Assembly: GCA_021795575.1 (NCBI GenBank)
Contig: JAJYPH010000014.1
Span: 1-34,722, forward strand
Reading direction: 5' to 3'
From: Bacillota bacterium
GTDB lineage: Bacteria; Bacillota; Sulfobacillia; Sulfobacillales; JAIMBI01
Length of the DNA: 34,722 nucleotides
The notes below the pieces were generated by a model. The model was not told the origin of the DNA. It saw only the letters and a list, made by a program, of their open reading frames with translations, and searched no databases. Shown here piece by piece: positions 8,588 to 17,886 of the stretch (its first letter is position 1; the number at the start of each line of letters is the position of its first letter). A program made the position numbers and the translations under genes.

Positions 8588-10234
8588 TCACGGCGTGAAA
8601 AACCGATCATAGGTTTGGTCCGACAGGCGGGCCTCCCGCATGCGGCCCCCGAGCGCCGTGCGGAACTGGAGCACTTCCGCCAAGGGGCCGACTTGGTCGT
8701 GGCAGCGAAACGCGAAGTCCTCCGGGCTGCCCAGGGGCACGAGCTGCTCCTCAGCCCCGTGCGGCCACACCAGGGTCAGCTTGCCCTGCCGCGCCACCAC
8801 CCGAAAGTTGGACGCCCAGGGGTTGTGCGCCCGATAGTGGCCCACCACCGCCTCTCCCCCGGGCGCCGGGGCAAACTGCCGGGGCCCCGCATACGCCGGA
8901 GTCGCGAACCAGCGGCCGCCGTGCCACAGCTCGGTCGCCACCCCGCCCACCCGGCGAAAGCGCAACGGGAACCGATTCCACATCGGATGGCCCACCAGAT
9001 ACGTATCACGGTCGACGGGCTCCATTGATCCGAGGCACTCCCCGGCCTGCCACAGCTCAAGCCCGCCCTCACCGGTTCGCACCTCGACGTCGCCCGTTGG
9101 GTCGCTCTCCATCGCGCGGTAGGCGCCGACCACACCTGGGTCCCCCATCCTGGTTTCCGTCTCCACCCCCGGTGCGGCGGCCCACACGTGCGACGAGCCG
9201 TCCTGGGCCGCCACGAGGGTGCCCACGATCTTTTGGGCCAGCGCCTCGGCATCCAGCGGGCCATTCGCCAGCACCACCGCGGCCACTCCGCCCCCCAGGT
9301 CGGCGGCCAGCCCCGCGTGGTACCCCAGCATGCCGCCGCTGTGGTGCACCAAGATCCGTCCATTGGCCGGGTCCACCCGGAACAGGCCATAGCCATACGC
9401 CGTGGTGGCGTCCACGGTCACGTGCGGGGCCGTCAGCGCATCAAAGTGTGCGTGGCACAGTATCGACCCGTGGGGACCTGCCCCTTCGTTCAGCAGCATC
9501 CGCGCAAACGCCGCCAGGTCGTCCGCGTGGGCGGAGAGGCATCCGTCGCCCCCATCCGTCTCGATCCATGGCGCCGGGACCAGCGGGTCTCCCTGTCGGT
9601 ACGGGCGGTCGTCAAACAACGGCACATACCCCACGGCCAGCGCCGGACGCAGCGCGTGGGTGATGCTCCCCGCGGCATCGTGCATGCCCAACGGCTCCAG
9701 GATGCGGCTCCGCACGAGCGGGCCGTACGACTGCCCGGTCACCTGTTCCAGCACCAGCCCCAGCGTCTTGTAGCCGATGTTGGAATACTGAAAGCGAGTG
9801 CCGGGGGGAAGGCCCGGCGGCAGCCGCCGGAGCTGAAACACCTCGGACCGCACGTCCGCCGACGCATCGCTGCCGCCGATGAGGCCTGCCGAATGGGTCA
9901 ACAGGTCACGCAGGGTGAGGGGCCGTGGGCTGTTGACCGCAAACCACGGCAGGTAGTCCGTAACGGGCGACGACACCCGAAGGCGGCCCTCGTGCTCCAG
10001 CTGCAGCACCATCACGGCGGTAAAGGCCTTGCCGATGGACCCGAATTGAAAAAGCGTCCCGCCATCCACCGGCACGCGGGCGTCCACGTCAGCGAACCCG
10101 CAGGCGGCTCGGTGCACCACGCCCTGCCGCGTCGTCACCGCCAGCGCCACCCCGGGCGCGTCAGCCGTTCGGGCAGCCAGGGACATCAACCGGTCGATCC
10201 TCGCCGTCGCGGGGTCGCCGCCTGCCATCGCCAT
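8588..10234 (-). CDS. Serine hydrolase of the class C beta-lactamase / penicillin-binding-protein-like family
   Basis: A 548-residue protein with the three hallmarks of the class C beta-lactamase superfamily: SxxK nucleophile (S66-I-G-K69), YSN (150-152) and an HSGG motif (298-301) in place of KTG. This superfamily includes D-aminopeptidases, esterases and peptidoglycan-related hydrolases, so antibiotic resistance should not be assumed. No convincing signal peptide is visible, which suggests a cytoplasmic enzyme. About 180 residues after the catalytic domain form an extra C-terminal region seen in many such hydrolases. The start was set at ATG 10234 because GGGAG precedes it by 6 bases; an in-frame start at 10276 lacks a ribosome site. 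Confidence 0.88.
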   Translation of the reverse strand: MAMAGGDPATARIDRLMSLAARTADAPGVALAVTTRQGVVHRAACGFADVDARVPVDGGTLFQFGSIGKAFTAVMVLQLEHEGRLRVSSPVTDYLPWFAVNSPRPLTLRDLLTHSAGLIGGSDASADVRSEVFQLRRLPPGLPPGTRFQYSNIGYKTLGLVLEQVTGQSYGPLVRSRILEPLGMHDAAGSITHALRPALAVGYVPLFDDRPYRQGDPLVPAPWIETDGGDGCLSAHADDLAAFARMLLNEGAGPHGSILCHAHFDALTAPHVTVDATTAYGYGLFRVDPANGRILVHHSGGMLGYHAGLAADLGGGVAAVVLANGPLDAEALAQKIVGTLVAAQDGSSHVWAAAPGVETETRMGDPGVVGAYRAMESDPTGDVEVRTGEGGLELWQAGECLGSMEPVDRDTYLVGHPMWNRFPLRFRRVGGVATELWHGGRWFATPAYAGPRQFAPAPGGEAVVGHYRAHNPWASNFRVVARQGKLTLVWPHGAEEQLVPLGSPEDFAFRCHDQVGPLAEVLQFRTALGGRMREARLSDQTYDRFFTP

Positions 10235-10357
10235 CACGCACTCCCTTCGCCTTCGCGGCCACCGCGCCATGTCCATCGTTATGGGACGCCATCCGGCTTC
10301 GTCACGGAATCACCATGCGGTCTCGGACCCGATGGCGCAGCGGGAGGGCACCCGCGC

Positions 10358-11521
10358 TCACGCGACGCCCGCCCGTGGGCGCCACCGGCCCCAGGCCGCG
10401 CCCAGCGCCAGCGTCGTCAGCGCCAGCAGAACCAGGACCGCAGCCCCCCATGGCTCGAAGGCGGGTCCAAACCGCGTGTCCCCCAGTCCCATGATGCTTA
10501 TACCCACGGCCGTCGCCAGTCCTGCCAAGCCGTTCACGAGTCCCATGGTCGCGCCGTGGTGGTGGGCCGCCATGCGTTCCGCCGCCGCGCGCTGGCTGCC
10601 CACCATCAGGAACGGATACAGCGGCAGCGAGAACGCCAGCACCGCCACGATGGGCGAATGAGACAACGCCATCACGCCATACATGAGGGCGTAGCCCGCC
10701 AGCACGTAGCCCAAGACGACCCGACCACTCGTGCGGTCGGCGAAGCGGCCTACCCAGCCGACGGTGATGGCGCCCAGTGCCGTGCTGATCGCCGCGGACC
10801 ATCCCACCCACGCGACCGGGAGGCGAATCAGGCGCAGGTACAGGGCGAACGAGGCAAAGAACCCTTCGTTGCCGGCCGTCACCAGGAACACCGGCACCAC
10901 GACCACCAGCAGCGGCAGGAAACTTCGCCACGTGCTGGGGCTGTCCGGAGGGAGGGCTTCGGCCGGCGCCCCATCGCCACGTTCCCGCTTTGCCGCCAGT
11001 ACGGCGGCCAGCAGGAGCGCGAGCGTACCGGCCAATGCCAGCGTCAGGGGCCACCCGTAGCGTCCCAAGCCATAGAGATAGCCCGCCGACAGGCCCGACA
11101 CCATCCAGCCCACGCTTTGCCAGCGCACGCGCAGCGCCAGCCGATGGCCCATGGCGCCACCGGCCCGCGTCATGGCCGCCATCGCCGCCGGAGCCAAAGC
11201 AGAGGACAAGCCGGTCATAAGTCCAAGACCCGCCACCAGGGTCCATGGCGTGCGCGCCAACAGCGCCACCAGCCCCAGGCCGAAGTAGCCCCCAAGCCCG
11301 ATAAGCACCAAACGGGACTGGCCCAGCCGCCGGGACTGGGCTCCCCACCAGTTGGAGCCCAGAAACGTCGCCAGGTAGGGCCAGGCCACCGACTGGCTGG
11401 CCACCAGGTACGACCCGTGCAGATGCTCGACGACATATAACGGGGCATACCCTGCCATCACGAGCAGGAAGAACGCTTCGAGCCCAGACGCCGCTAGGAG
11501 CCCGACCCACGCTGTCTTCAT
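10358..11521 (-). CDS. MFS transporter
   Basis: A 387-residue, strongly hydrophobic protein with about 12 predicted membrane segments in two blocks of six, separated by a charged cytoplasmic loop (KRERGDG... around the middle). This is the Major Facilitator Superfamily layout. The segment GRFADRTSGRVVL after the first helix pair of the second half matches the MFS loop motif (G-x3-D-R-x-G-R). The substrate is unknown; the protein resembles sugar or drug efflux members in general form only. ATG 11521 (MKTAWVGLL) was chosen because the upstream open stretch has no membrane or domain character. It lies divergent from the glycolipid-binding/GNAT fusion gene. Confidence 0.88.
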   Translation of the reverse strand: MKTAWVGLLAASGLEAFFLLVMAGYAPLYVVEHLHGSYLVASQSVAWPYLATFLGSNWWGAQSRRLGQSRLVLIGLGGYFGLGLVALLARTPWTLVAGLGLMTGLSSALAPAAMAAMTRAGGAMGHRLALRVRWQSVGWMVSGLSAGYLYGLGRYGWPLTLALAGTLALLLAAVLAAKRERGDGAPAEALPPDSPSTWRSFLPLLVVVVPVFLVTAGNEGFFASFALYLRLIRLPVAWVGWSAAISTALGAITVGWVGRFADRTSGRVVLGYVLAGYALMYGVMALSHSPIVAVLAFSLPLYPFLMVGSQRAAAERMAAHHHGATMGLVNGLAGLATAVGISIMGLGDTRFGPAFEPWGAAVLVLLALTTLALGAAWGRWRPRAGVA

Positions 11522-11652
11522 CTGCCCACCGCCGTTCTCGACAGTCCATCCTAACCCGGGCGGCCCCGGTCGTCGATCCCCCTCAATACCGGTCTCAGCG
11601 GCGCCTCGCCGCCCTTGCCCATAGATTCCCGGCAGGCCACCGCAACCCCTGC

Positions 11653-11658
11653 TACAAT
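11653..11658 (+). promoter_or_regulatory. Possible -10 box for the glycolipid-binding/GNAT fusion gene
   Basis: TACAAT at 11653-11658 lies 40 bases before the start codon at 11699. No good -35 box is found at standard spacing, so only the -10 is suggested. A clear AGGAG ribosome site follows at 11686-11690. Confidence 0.3.
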
Positions 11659-11698
11659 TGGTCAACCCCCACCCAGTCAAGGAACAGGAGATGGTCTA

Positions 11699-12733
11699 AT
11701 GGATGTTTTCTGGAAACGTCTGGGCGAGCCGGGCCAGGAAGTGTGCACCATCGACACGCAGGGTGGGCTTGGGCTGACGGGTATGGTGACGGCCGACTTT
11801 GATGGTCAGCCCGCCGCGGTCGCGTACCGCGTGGCCGCCGACGCGGCCTCGGGGGTCACGCGCACGGCCGACGTGACGATGCAGTGGGCGGGGGCGGTGC
11901 GCACGCTCTCCCTCCGACATGACGACGATGGGCGCTGGTGGGTGAACGCCCGTCACGAGCCCACCCTGGACAACCTCGAGGATGTGGATCTGGGGGTGAC
12001 CCCCGCGACGAACACTTTGCCCATTCGCCGTCTGGGGCTGGCCGTGGGAGCGAGCGGCACCACCACCGCCGCGTGGGTGCGGTTTCCTGCCCTCACCGTG
12101 ACGCCGTTGGCCCAGCGCTACACGCGCCAAGCCGGGGACCGCTATGTTTATGAGTCGCTGGCCAGCGGGTACCGAGCCCTCTTAACGGTGGACGCCGACG
12201 GAGTGGTGCAGCACTACGAGGGTGCCTGGCGGCGCGTGCTGCTGGCGCCCGCGCCTCGGGACCCCGCCATCCAGCCTTTGAGCCCCCGCCACTTCGACGA
12301 GATCGCGGGGTCGGTGGACCGCTGGTGGGGCCGGCCCGTCGCGGACCTTCTCCACCGGTTCATGTTTAGGCACTTCTGCGACACCAGTTTCGTCGTGCAC
12401 GTCGACGGGCGGCCGGTCGCCTTTCTCTTGGGTTTCGTCTCCCCCGCGCACCCTGACGAGGCGTACGTGCACATGCTGGGCGTCGACCCCGCGCATCGGG
12501 GGCAGCAGTGGGGCCGCCGCCTGTATGAGGCGTTCTTCTCCCTCGTGCACCAGCGCGGTGTGGTGCGGGTGCGGGCCGTCACCAGCCCCATCAACCGCGC
12601 GTCCATCGCGTTTCACCAGGCGGTGGGCTTCACCCTGGAGCCGGGCGACCGCATGGTGGACGGCATCCCGGTGCACACCGGCCACGACGGGCCGGGGGTG
12701 GACCGGGTCGCGTTCGTGTACCACCTCGATTAG
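11699..12733 (+). CDS. Fusion of putative glycolipid-binding domain (PF06475-like) and GNAT acetyltransferase
   Basis: A 344-residue two-domain protein. Residues 1 to about 185 match the putative glycolipid-binding family: a DVDLGVTPATNTLPIRRL segment (T104-N-T-L-P-I-R-R-L112), then AAWVRFPALTVTPLAQRYTR and a GVVQHYEGAWRR ending. Residues from about 190 form a GNAT acetyltransferase with acetyl-CoA motif R267-G-Q-Q-W-G272 preceded by HMLGVDPAH, and a SPINRASIAFHQAVGF motif B region. ATG 11699 is preceded by AGGAG 8 bases upstream. The substrate is unknown; the fusion suggests that the first domain presents a ligand to the acetyltransferase, which is inference. The gene is single and ends in a strong hairpin. 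Confidence 0.85.
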   Translation: MDVFWKRLGEPGQEVCTIDTQGGLGLTGMVTADFDGQPAAVAYRVAADAASGVTRTADVTMQWAGAVRTLSLRHDDDGRWWVNARHEPTLDNLEDVDLGVTPATNTLPIRRLGLAVGASGTTTAAWVRFPALTVTPLAQRYTRQAGDRYVYESLASGYRALLTVDADGVVQHYEGAWRRVLLAPAPRDPAIQPLSPRHFDEIAGSVDRWWGRPVADLLHRFMFRHFCDTSFVVHVDGRPVAFLLGFVSPAHPDEAYVHMLGVDPAHRGQQWGRRLYEAFFSLVHQRGVVRVRAVTSPINRASIAFHQAVGFTLEPGDRMVDGIPVHTGHDGPGVDRVAFVYHLD

Positions 12734-12745
12734 CGGGCCTTAAGC

Positions 12746-12774
12746 GAGGGGCTCGCCCCGGTGGCGAGCCCCTC
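12746..12774. terminator. Terminator-like hairpin between convergent GNAT fusion and purA
   Basis: A perfect 12-bp stem: GAGGGGCTCGCC (12746-12757), loop CCGGT, GGCGAGCCCCTC (12763-12774). It lies 12 bases after the fusion gene stop and about 30 bases beyond the purA stop on the other strand, so it can serve both. The T-run is weak on either side. Confidence 0.7.
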
Positions 12775-12806
12775 CGTCGTGTCCTTCGCCCACTCGAGAC
12801 GGTGAC

Positions 12807-14087
12807 TCAGTACAGCGGACCGGGGGTAATCGTGCGGCTCCGCTCAGCCCCCACCGACACCATCATCACGGGGACTCCCACGATTTCGCCAATCCGGTCG
12901 AGATAATAACGGGCCGCACTGGGCAGATCCTGCAGCTGGCGCGCCTCGGTGGTGGGGGCCATCCAGCCGGGACACGTCACCAGCTGCGGCACCACGCCCT
13001 CCAGATCCTCGACGCGGTCCGGGAAGTCGGTCGTGACCGTGCCATCGGGCAGCTGGTAGCCGGTGGCGATGCGCAGGGTGGGCAGCTGGTCCAGCACGTC
13101 CAGCGACGTCACCACCACACCGGTCATGCCGTTGACGCGCGCCGCATGCCGAAGCGCCACCCCGTCGAGCCACCCCACCCGGCGCGGCCGCCCCGTGGTG
13201 GTGCCGTATTCGTGCCCCCGCTCCCGTATGGTGTCGCCCAGCTCCCCCGACAGCTCCGTGGGGAACGGGCCGTCGCCTACGCGGGACGTGTAGGCCTTCA
13301 AAATGCCGTAAACCTGGTTGATGCGCGTGGGCCCCACGCCCGCCCCGATGCAGGCGCCCCCCGCGATGGGATGCGACGAGGTCACAAACGGGTAGGTGCC
13401 GTGGTCGTTGTCCAGCATGGTGCCCTGGGCCCCTTCAAACAAGACGTTCTGATCGCGGTCCAGCGCGTCGTTAATCAAGCGCGGCGTGTTGGCCAGATAG
13501 GGGCGGACCCGCTCGGCGATCTGGGAAAGCTCGCCCGCGATGACCTGCGCGTCCAGCGCGTCCACCCGATCCCCCAACAGCCGACGCTTGTCGGCCATCT
13601 GTTCCGCCACCCGCTGCAAAAGGCGCTCCGGCTCCAACAGTTCCCCCATCCGGATCCCCGTGCGGGCGGCCTTGTCCATGTACGCGGGCCCAATGCCTCT
13701 AAGCGTCGTGCCCAACCGCTCACTGCCCAGCCGCTCCTCCTGCAGGGCATCGAGGAGCTTGTGATACGGCATCACCAGGTGGGCCTGGGTCGAGACGCGG
13801 AGCCGGTCCAGCGTCAACCCGGCCGCCTCCAGGTAGTCCATCTCCTCCACCAGCCCCCAGGGATCCACCACCACGCCGCCGGCTATCACCGAGACGCACC
13901 CGGGATACAGGATGCCCGAAGGAATCAGGTGCAGCTTGTACGTGTTGGGGCCCACCACCACGGTGTGCCCGGCGTTGGCGCCCCCTTGATGCCGTACCAC
14001 CATGTCCGCCTTCTGCGCCAGGAAATCCGTCACCCGGCCCTTGCCCTCGTCGCCCCACTGCGCTCCCACCAACACCACTGCGGACAC
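12807..14087 (-). CDS. purA: Adenylosuccinate synthetase PurA
   Basis: PurA joins IMP and aspartate with GTP to make adenylosuccinate, the first committed step to AMP. The 426-residue protein has GAQWGDEGKG at the N-terminus with catalytic D13, and GGANAGHTVV with H41, matching the two catalytic residues of the E. coli enzyme. The C-terminal part carries the GTTTGRPRRVGWLD and VSVGAERSRTI segments. Start GTG 14087 has GGAGG upstream and gives the usual length; the open frame reaches back to 14108. It follows dnaB by about 80 bases in the same direction and may be read with the rpsF operon. Confidence 0.97.
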   Translation of the reverse strand: MSAVVLVGAQWGDEGKGRVTDFLAQKADMVVRHQGGANAGHTVVVGPNTYKLHLIPSGILYPGCVSVIAGGVVVDPWGLVEEMDYLEAAGLTLDRLRVSTQAHLVMPYHKLLDALQEERLGSERLGTTLRGIGPAYMDKAARTGIRMGELLEPERLLQRVAEQMADKRRLLGDRVDALDAQVIAGELSQIAERVRPYLANTPRLINDALDRDQNVLFEGAQGTMLDNDHGTYPFVTSSHPIAGGACIGAGVGPTRINQVYGILKAYTSRVGDGPFPTELSGELGDTIRERGHEYGTTTGRPRRVGWLDGVALRHAARVNGMTGVVVTSLDVLDQLPTLRIATGYQLPDGTVTTDFPDRVEDLEGVVPQLVTCPGWMAPTTEARQLQDLPSAARYYLDRIGEIVGVPVMMVSVGAERSRTITPGPLY

Positions 14088-14169
14088 GCTCACCCCTCCA
14101 TCCGCCACTTTCCGCGACTCGTCCTGGTCGACCCAATTGCCGTCCGCTCTCCCTCTGGGGGGGCGCGGG

Positions 14170-15507
14170 TTATGTATGCGCCCCTTCCGGCAGCACCGAG
14201 AGAAACTTGCCGGTATCCTTGCGAAACGCCAGCGTCACCGTGCCGGTGGGCCCGTTGCGCTGTTTGGCGATGATCACCTCCGCCTGCCCCGGCGCCGCGC
14301 TGTCTTTCACGTAGTAGTCGTCCCGATAGATAAACGCCACCAGATCCGCGTCCTGCTCGATGGCGCCCGACTCGCGCAGGTCCGACAGCATGGGGTGCTT
14401 GTCGTTGCGCGACTCCACGGCGCGCGACAGCTGCGACAGGGTGAGCACGGGCACCTCCAGCTCGCGGGCCAGCGCCTTTAAGCCGCGGGAAATCTCCGAG
14501 ATTTCCTGCTGGCGATTTTCGCTGCGGCCCCGGCCTGACATGAGCTGAATGTAGTCGATGATCACCAGGCCCAGATCGTGCTTGCGATGCAAGCTCCGCG
14601 CCTTGGCGGCCAGTTCCAGCGGGGAGAGCGCGGGTGTGTCGTCGATGTAAATCGGCGCATCGCCCAGCCGCCCCAGGGCATGCGTGAGGTGCGACCACAT
14701 CTCATCGGTCAAATCGCCGTTGCGGAGGCGCTGGCCATCCAGGTCGGCCTCCGCGGAGATGAGCCGGAGCGCCAGCTGTTCCTGGCTCATCTCGAGGCTG
14801 AAAATCACCACGGGGACATGCTCATGCACCGCCACGTGCCGCGCGATGTTCAGGCAGAAGTTGGTCTTGCCCATCGAGGGGCGGGCCGCCACCACCCAAA
14901 GATCCGACGCCTGCATGCCGCTCGTCAGGCGGTCGAAATCATGAAACCCGGTGGCAATGCCCGCGAGGCCCTTCTTGCCGGCCATCTGCTCGACGCGCTC
15001 CAGGGTTCGCACCAGGATCGACTGGAGCCGCTGGGGCTCGCGCCGTCCCTGCTGCGCCAGCTCAAACAGCGCGTGCTGCGCCTGGTCTAGAATTTCGTCC
15101 GCGTTGTCTTCGGCCTGAAACGCGAGGCCCACCATGTGGCCACCGGTCTCGATGATGCGGCGGAGCACCGACTTCTCCCGCACAATGCGGGCGTAGTGCA
15201 CGGCATGGGCGGACGTCGGCACAATTTCCGCCAGCTCCATGAGAAACGGCAACCCGCCCACCGCGTCCAGCGTGCCCCGTCGTCGCAACTGATCGCTCAC
15301 CGTGATCACGTCCACCTGACGGCCCGAGCTCGAGAGCAGCTCCAGGATGGCCAGGAACACCTCCCGGTGGGCATCGCGGTAGAAGTCCTGGGCGTCCAAG
15401 AGCGGCGCCACGTCATCCGCCGTGGCGGGATCGATGAGGAGCGCCCCCAGCACCGCCAGTTCGGCTTCCAGGTGCTGGGGCGGAATGCGACTGTAGTCCG
15501 TGCTCAT
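14170..15507 (-). CDS. dnaB: Replicative DNA helicase DnaB
   Basis: A 445-residue hexameric replicative helicase. The N-terminal domain (about 1-110) begins with PPQHLEAELAVLGALL. The RecA-like domain has Walker A ARPSMGKT (208-215, K214), Walker B LVIIDYIQLM (D318), the DLRESGAIEQDAD segment (376-388) and the arginine-finger region KQRNGPTG (K415, R417). No intein interrupts it. The start overlaps the lonC stop by four bases (ATGA). The rplI-lonC-dnaB arrangement recurs in several Bacillota. Confidence 0.98.
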   Translation of the reverse strand: MSTDYSRIPPQHLEAELAVLGALLIDPATADDVAPLLDAQDFYRDAHREVFLAILELLSSSGRQVDVITVSDQLRRRGTLDAVGGLPFLMELAEIVPTSAHAVHYARIVREKSVLRRIIETGGHMVGLAFQAEDNADEILDQAQHALFELAQQGRREPQRLQSILVRTLERVEQMAGKKGLAGIATGFHDFDRLTSGMQASDLWVVAARPSMGKTNFCLNIARHVAVHEHVPVVIFSLEMSQEQLALRLISAEADLDGQRLRNGDLTDEMWSHLTHALGRLGDAPIYIDDTPALSPLELAAKARSLHRKHDLGLVIIDYIQLMSGRGRSENRQQEISEISRGLKALARELEVPVLTLSQLSRAVESRNDKHPMLSDLRESGAIEQDADLVAFIYRDDYYVKDSAAPGQAEVIIAKQRNGPTGTVTLAFRKDTGKFLSVLPEGAHT

Positions 15508-17375
15508 TCGGCCAGCGCTGCCAACAGCGCCGTCGCGTCCTCCACCGGTCGCACCTCCACCCCAGGGTCCGCGGGCACGTCCACCGCATTGCCCTTCGGC
15601 ACCAGCACCAGCGCCATGCCGGCCTGACGGGCCCCGAAAACCTTTTCGGCAATCCCGCCCACCGGCTTTAAGGCGCCCGACAGCGACAGTTCGCCCGTGA
15701 GCGCCACGTCCTGGCGCACCGGCGTGTCGGTCAGCACGCTCCAGAGCGCCAAAAAAATGGCCGCGCCCGCCGACGGGCCGTCCACCTGACCCCCGCCCAC
15801 GACGTTCACGTGGAAGTCGTGCCGACCCACCTGCTCCTGACTGGTCACCCGGCGCAGCACCGTCAGGGCATTGAACACCGAATCCTTGGCCATGGAGCCG
15901 GCGGTGTCATTGAAGCGCACCTGGCCGCGGCCCGGCTTGGCCGGGAACATGGTGGCCTCCACTTCCAGCACCGTCCCCTGAAAGCCCGCCACGGCCAAGC
16001 CCAGCACGCGGCCCACCTGGCGGCTCGACTCCGCATGCACGCCGGAGACGCGCGGCAGGCGGGCACTGGCAATCGCCTCGGTCACATGCGCCTCCTCGAT
16101 GCGCTTGACGCCGGCGTCGCGCAAGAGCGCCAGGCTCAGTGCGTCGGCCAGGAGCGTGACCGCCCGCCGTCCCTCGAGCGTGTACTGGGACAACAGCTGG
16201 GCCGCCGTCGGGTCCAGAGCCACGTTGATGCGGGACGCCGCCTCTTCCGCAATGTGCCGAATGTGTTCCGGCGCCAGCGGATCGAAGTACACCTCTGCGC
16301 ACCGCGAGCGCAGCGCCGGCGAAATCTCGTCCGGCGACCGGGTGGTGGCGCCAATGAGCACGAAGTGGGCCGGGGCCCCCTCGGCAAACAGCTTCTTCAC
16401 GTATTCCGGCACCGACGGATCCTCGGGGTCAAAGTAGGCGGAGTCAAACGGCACCCGCTTGTCCTCCAGGACTTTTAAGAGCTTGTTCTGGAGGATCGGG
16501 TCCATTTCTCCAATTTCATCGATGAACAGTACGCCGCCGTGAGCATCGGTGACCAGGCCCGGCTTGGGTTCGGGGATGCCGCCCTCGGCCAGATCCCGCC
16601 GCGCCCCTTGATAAATGGGGTCGTGCACCGACCCCAACAGCGGGTTCGCCACTTCGCGCGGGTCCCACCTGAGGGTGGCCCCGTCCACCTCCACAAACGG
16701 GGCCTCAGGCTGAAACTGGCCCAGGGGGCTGGCCTTGGCCGCTTCCAGCGCGAGGCGCGCCACCGTGGTTTTGCCCACCCCGGGCGGACCATACAGCAGG
16801 ATGTGCTGCGGATACGGCGACGCCAGCTTGGCCAGGAGTGCCTTCACGGCCTGGTCCTGACCAATCACCTCGTCCAGCGAGCGGGGCCGCATGATATCCA
16901 GGGCCGGCCGCGAGAGCGCCACCGCGTCCAGCTTCTTTAAGCGCTCCAACTTGCGCGTGGTCTCGGGGGTTTCCGGGCCCCCGTCCTCTTTGAGGATCTG
17001 CATTCGGATGTCCCGCACGTATTCCTCGTGCCGCACCTGCATGCGCTCGGCGATACGCTTTTCCAAGTCGTCTTCGAGCGTGCGACGGGCCAGCACTTCC
17101 GACAGTTCATCCTCCAGCCGCGAGAGCTCGTCGATAATGCCGCTCTCGGGCGTGAGCTCCGCGAGCGACGGGTCTTCGTAGACGATCTTTTTGAGGCCCA
17201 ACAGACGGCGCGACGGATCGTCGTCGCGCAGGTCTTTTAGGGCCATCAGCTTGCCGGCCTTCAGCACCAGCCGCTCGGGACCGTAGATTTGGACCATCAG
17301 ATCGTAAAACGCCCGCAAGCGACGGTCCAGGTCCTCGGCCACGGCTTCCGAGGGCGACGACGGTTCGTGGCTCAT
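15504..17375 (-). CDS. lonC: Lon-family ATP-dependent protease LonC
   Basis: A 623-residue Lon-type AAA+ serine protease that lacks the large N-terminal substrate domain of LonA. Visible features are Walker A GPPGVGKT (196-203), Walker B LFIDEIGE (D286, E287), arginine residues in ALRSRC (about 354-359), and a C-terminal Lon protease domain with catalytic S535 (DGPSAGAA) and K578 (GGIAEK). An acidic, coiled-coil-prone region occupies about 70-150. Its place between rplI and dnaB and the family match point to LonC, found in a subset of spore-forming and thermophilic bacteria, rather than the forespore LonB. It is coupled by four-base overlaps to rplI upstream and dnaB downstream. Confidence 0.93.
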   Translation of the reverse strand: MSHEPSSPSEAVAEDLDRRLRAFYDLMVQIYGPERLVLKAGKLMALKDLRDDDPSRRLLGLKKIVYEDPSLAELTPESGIIDELSRLEDELSEVLARRTLEDDLEKRIAERMQVRHEEYVRDIRMQILKEDGGPETPETTRKLERLKKLDAVALSRPALDIMRPRSLDEVIGQDQAVKALLAKLASPYPQHILLYGPPGVGKTTVARLALEAAKASPLGQFQPEAPFVEVDGATLRWDPREVANPLLGSVHDPIYQGARRDLAEGGIPEPKPGLVTDAHGGVLFIDEIGEMDPILQNKLLKVLEDKRVPFDSAYFDPEDPSVPEYVKKLFAEGAPAHFVLIGATTRSPDEISPALRSRCAEVYFDPLAPEHIRHIAEEAASRINVALDPTAAQLLSQYTLEGRRAVTLLADALSLALLRDAGVKRIEEAHVTEAIASARLPRVSGVHAESSRQVGRVLGLAVAGFQGTVLEVEATMFPAKPGRGQVRFNDTAGSMAKDSVFNALTVLRRVTSQEQVGRHDFHVNVVGGGQVDGPSAGAAIFLALWSVLTDTPVRQDVALTGELSLSGALKPVGGIAEKVFGARQAGMALVLVPKGNAVDVPADPGVEVRPVEDATALLAALAE

Positions 17376-17818
17376 GACGGAATCAGGCGCACCAAAATGG
17401 GGACGTTCACCCCTTCGTACAGATGCACCGTCGCCTCGTGGTCGCCCAGCGCCTTCATCGCCCCTCCATCGAGCCGCACGTCCTTCTTCTCGATCGGGAT
17501 GCCCCGCTTGGCCAAAGCGTCGGCCACGTCCTGACTGGTCACCGAGCCAAACAGCCGACCACTCTCGCCCGCGTTGACCTCAATGTCCACGCGCAAATCC
17601 TTCAAGGATTCGGCCCGCGCCTGGGCTTCCGCCACCCGCTTCTCATGACGTGTGCGCTCGGCCGCCTGCCGCTCACGCACCACCTTCAGCTTGCCGGGGG
17701 TCGCCCGCTCCGCAAATCCGCGAGGAATCAGGTAGTTGCGGCCATAGCCATCCTTGACGGTTTTGATCTCGCCCTTCTTCCCCAGGTTCTCTACGTCCTG
17801 CACCAGGATGATTTCCAT
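17372..17818 (-). CDS. rplI: 50S ribosomal protein L9
   Basis: L9 is an elongated two-domain protein at the base of the L1 stalk. The N-terminal domain begins MEIILVQDVENLGKKG and contains the signature GYGRNYLIPRGFA. A long helix (EKRVAEAQARAESLKDL) leads to the C-terminal domain. ATG 17818 gives 148 residues, the standard length; the frame is open up to 17857 but those residues are not part of the family. The stop overlaps the lonC start (ATGA). Confidence 0.98.
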   Translation of the reverse strand: MEIILVQDVENLGKKGEIKTVKDGYGRNYLIPRGFAERATPGKLKVVRERQAAERTRHEKRVAEAQARAESLKDLRVDIEVNAGESGRLFGSVTSQDVADALAKRGIPIEKKDVRLDGGAMKALGDHEATVHLYEGVNVPILVRLIPS

Positions 17819-17886
17819 CCCATCCCGCCTTCCGTCTGCTTCCGGACTCGCTCCCACCCTACTCGGACTCTATCGGGGTCTCGGGC

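Noticed and set aside
8588-10234. Antibiotic-resistance beta-lactamase
   Set aside because: The SxxK and YSN motifs fit, but HSGG replaces KTG, there is no signal peptide, and the protein is long. A general serine hydrolase is the safer call.
9188-11440. A 750-residue open frame on the plus strand
   Set aside because: It runs antisense to the serine hydrolase and MFS genes, is rich in His, Arg, Gln and Pro, and has no domain. It is a by-product of high GC content.
10302-11549. A 415-residue minus-strand frame overlapping the MFS gene
   Set aside because: It is glycine-rich with no membrane pattern. The overlapping frame gives a typical 12-helix transporter, so this one is a shadow.
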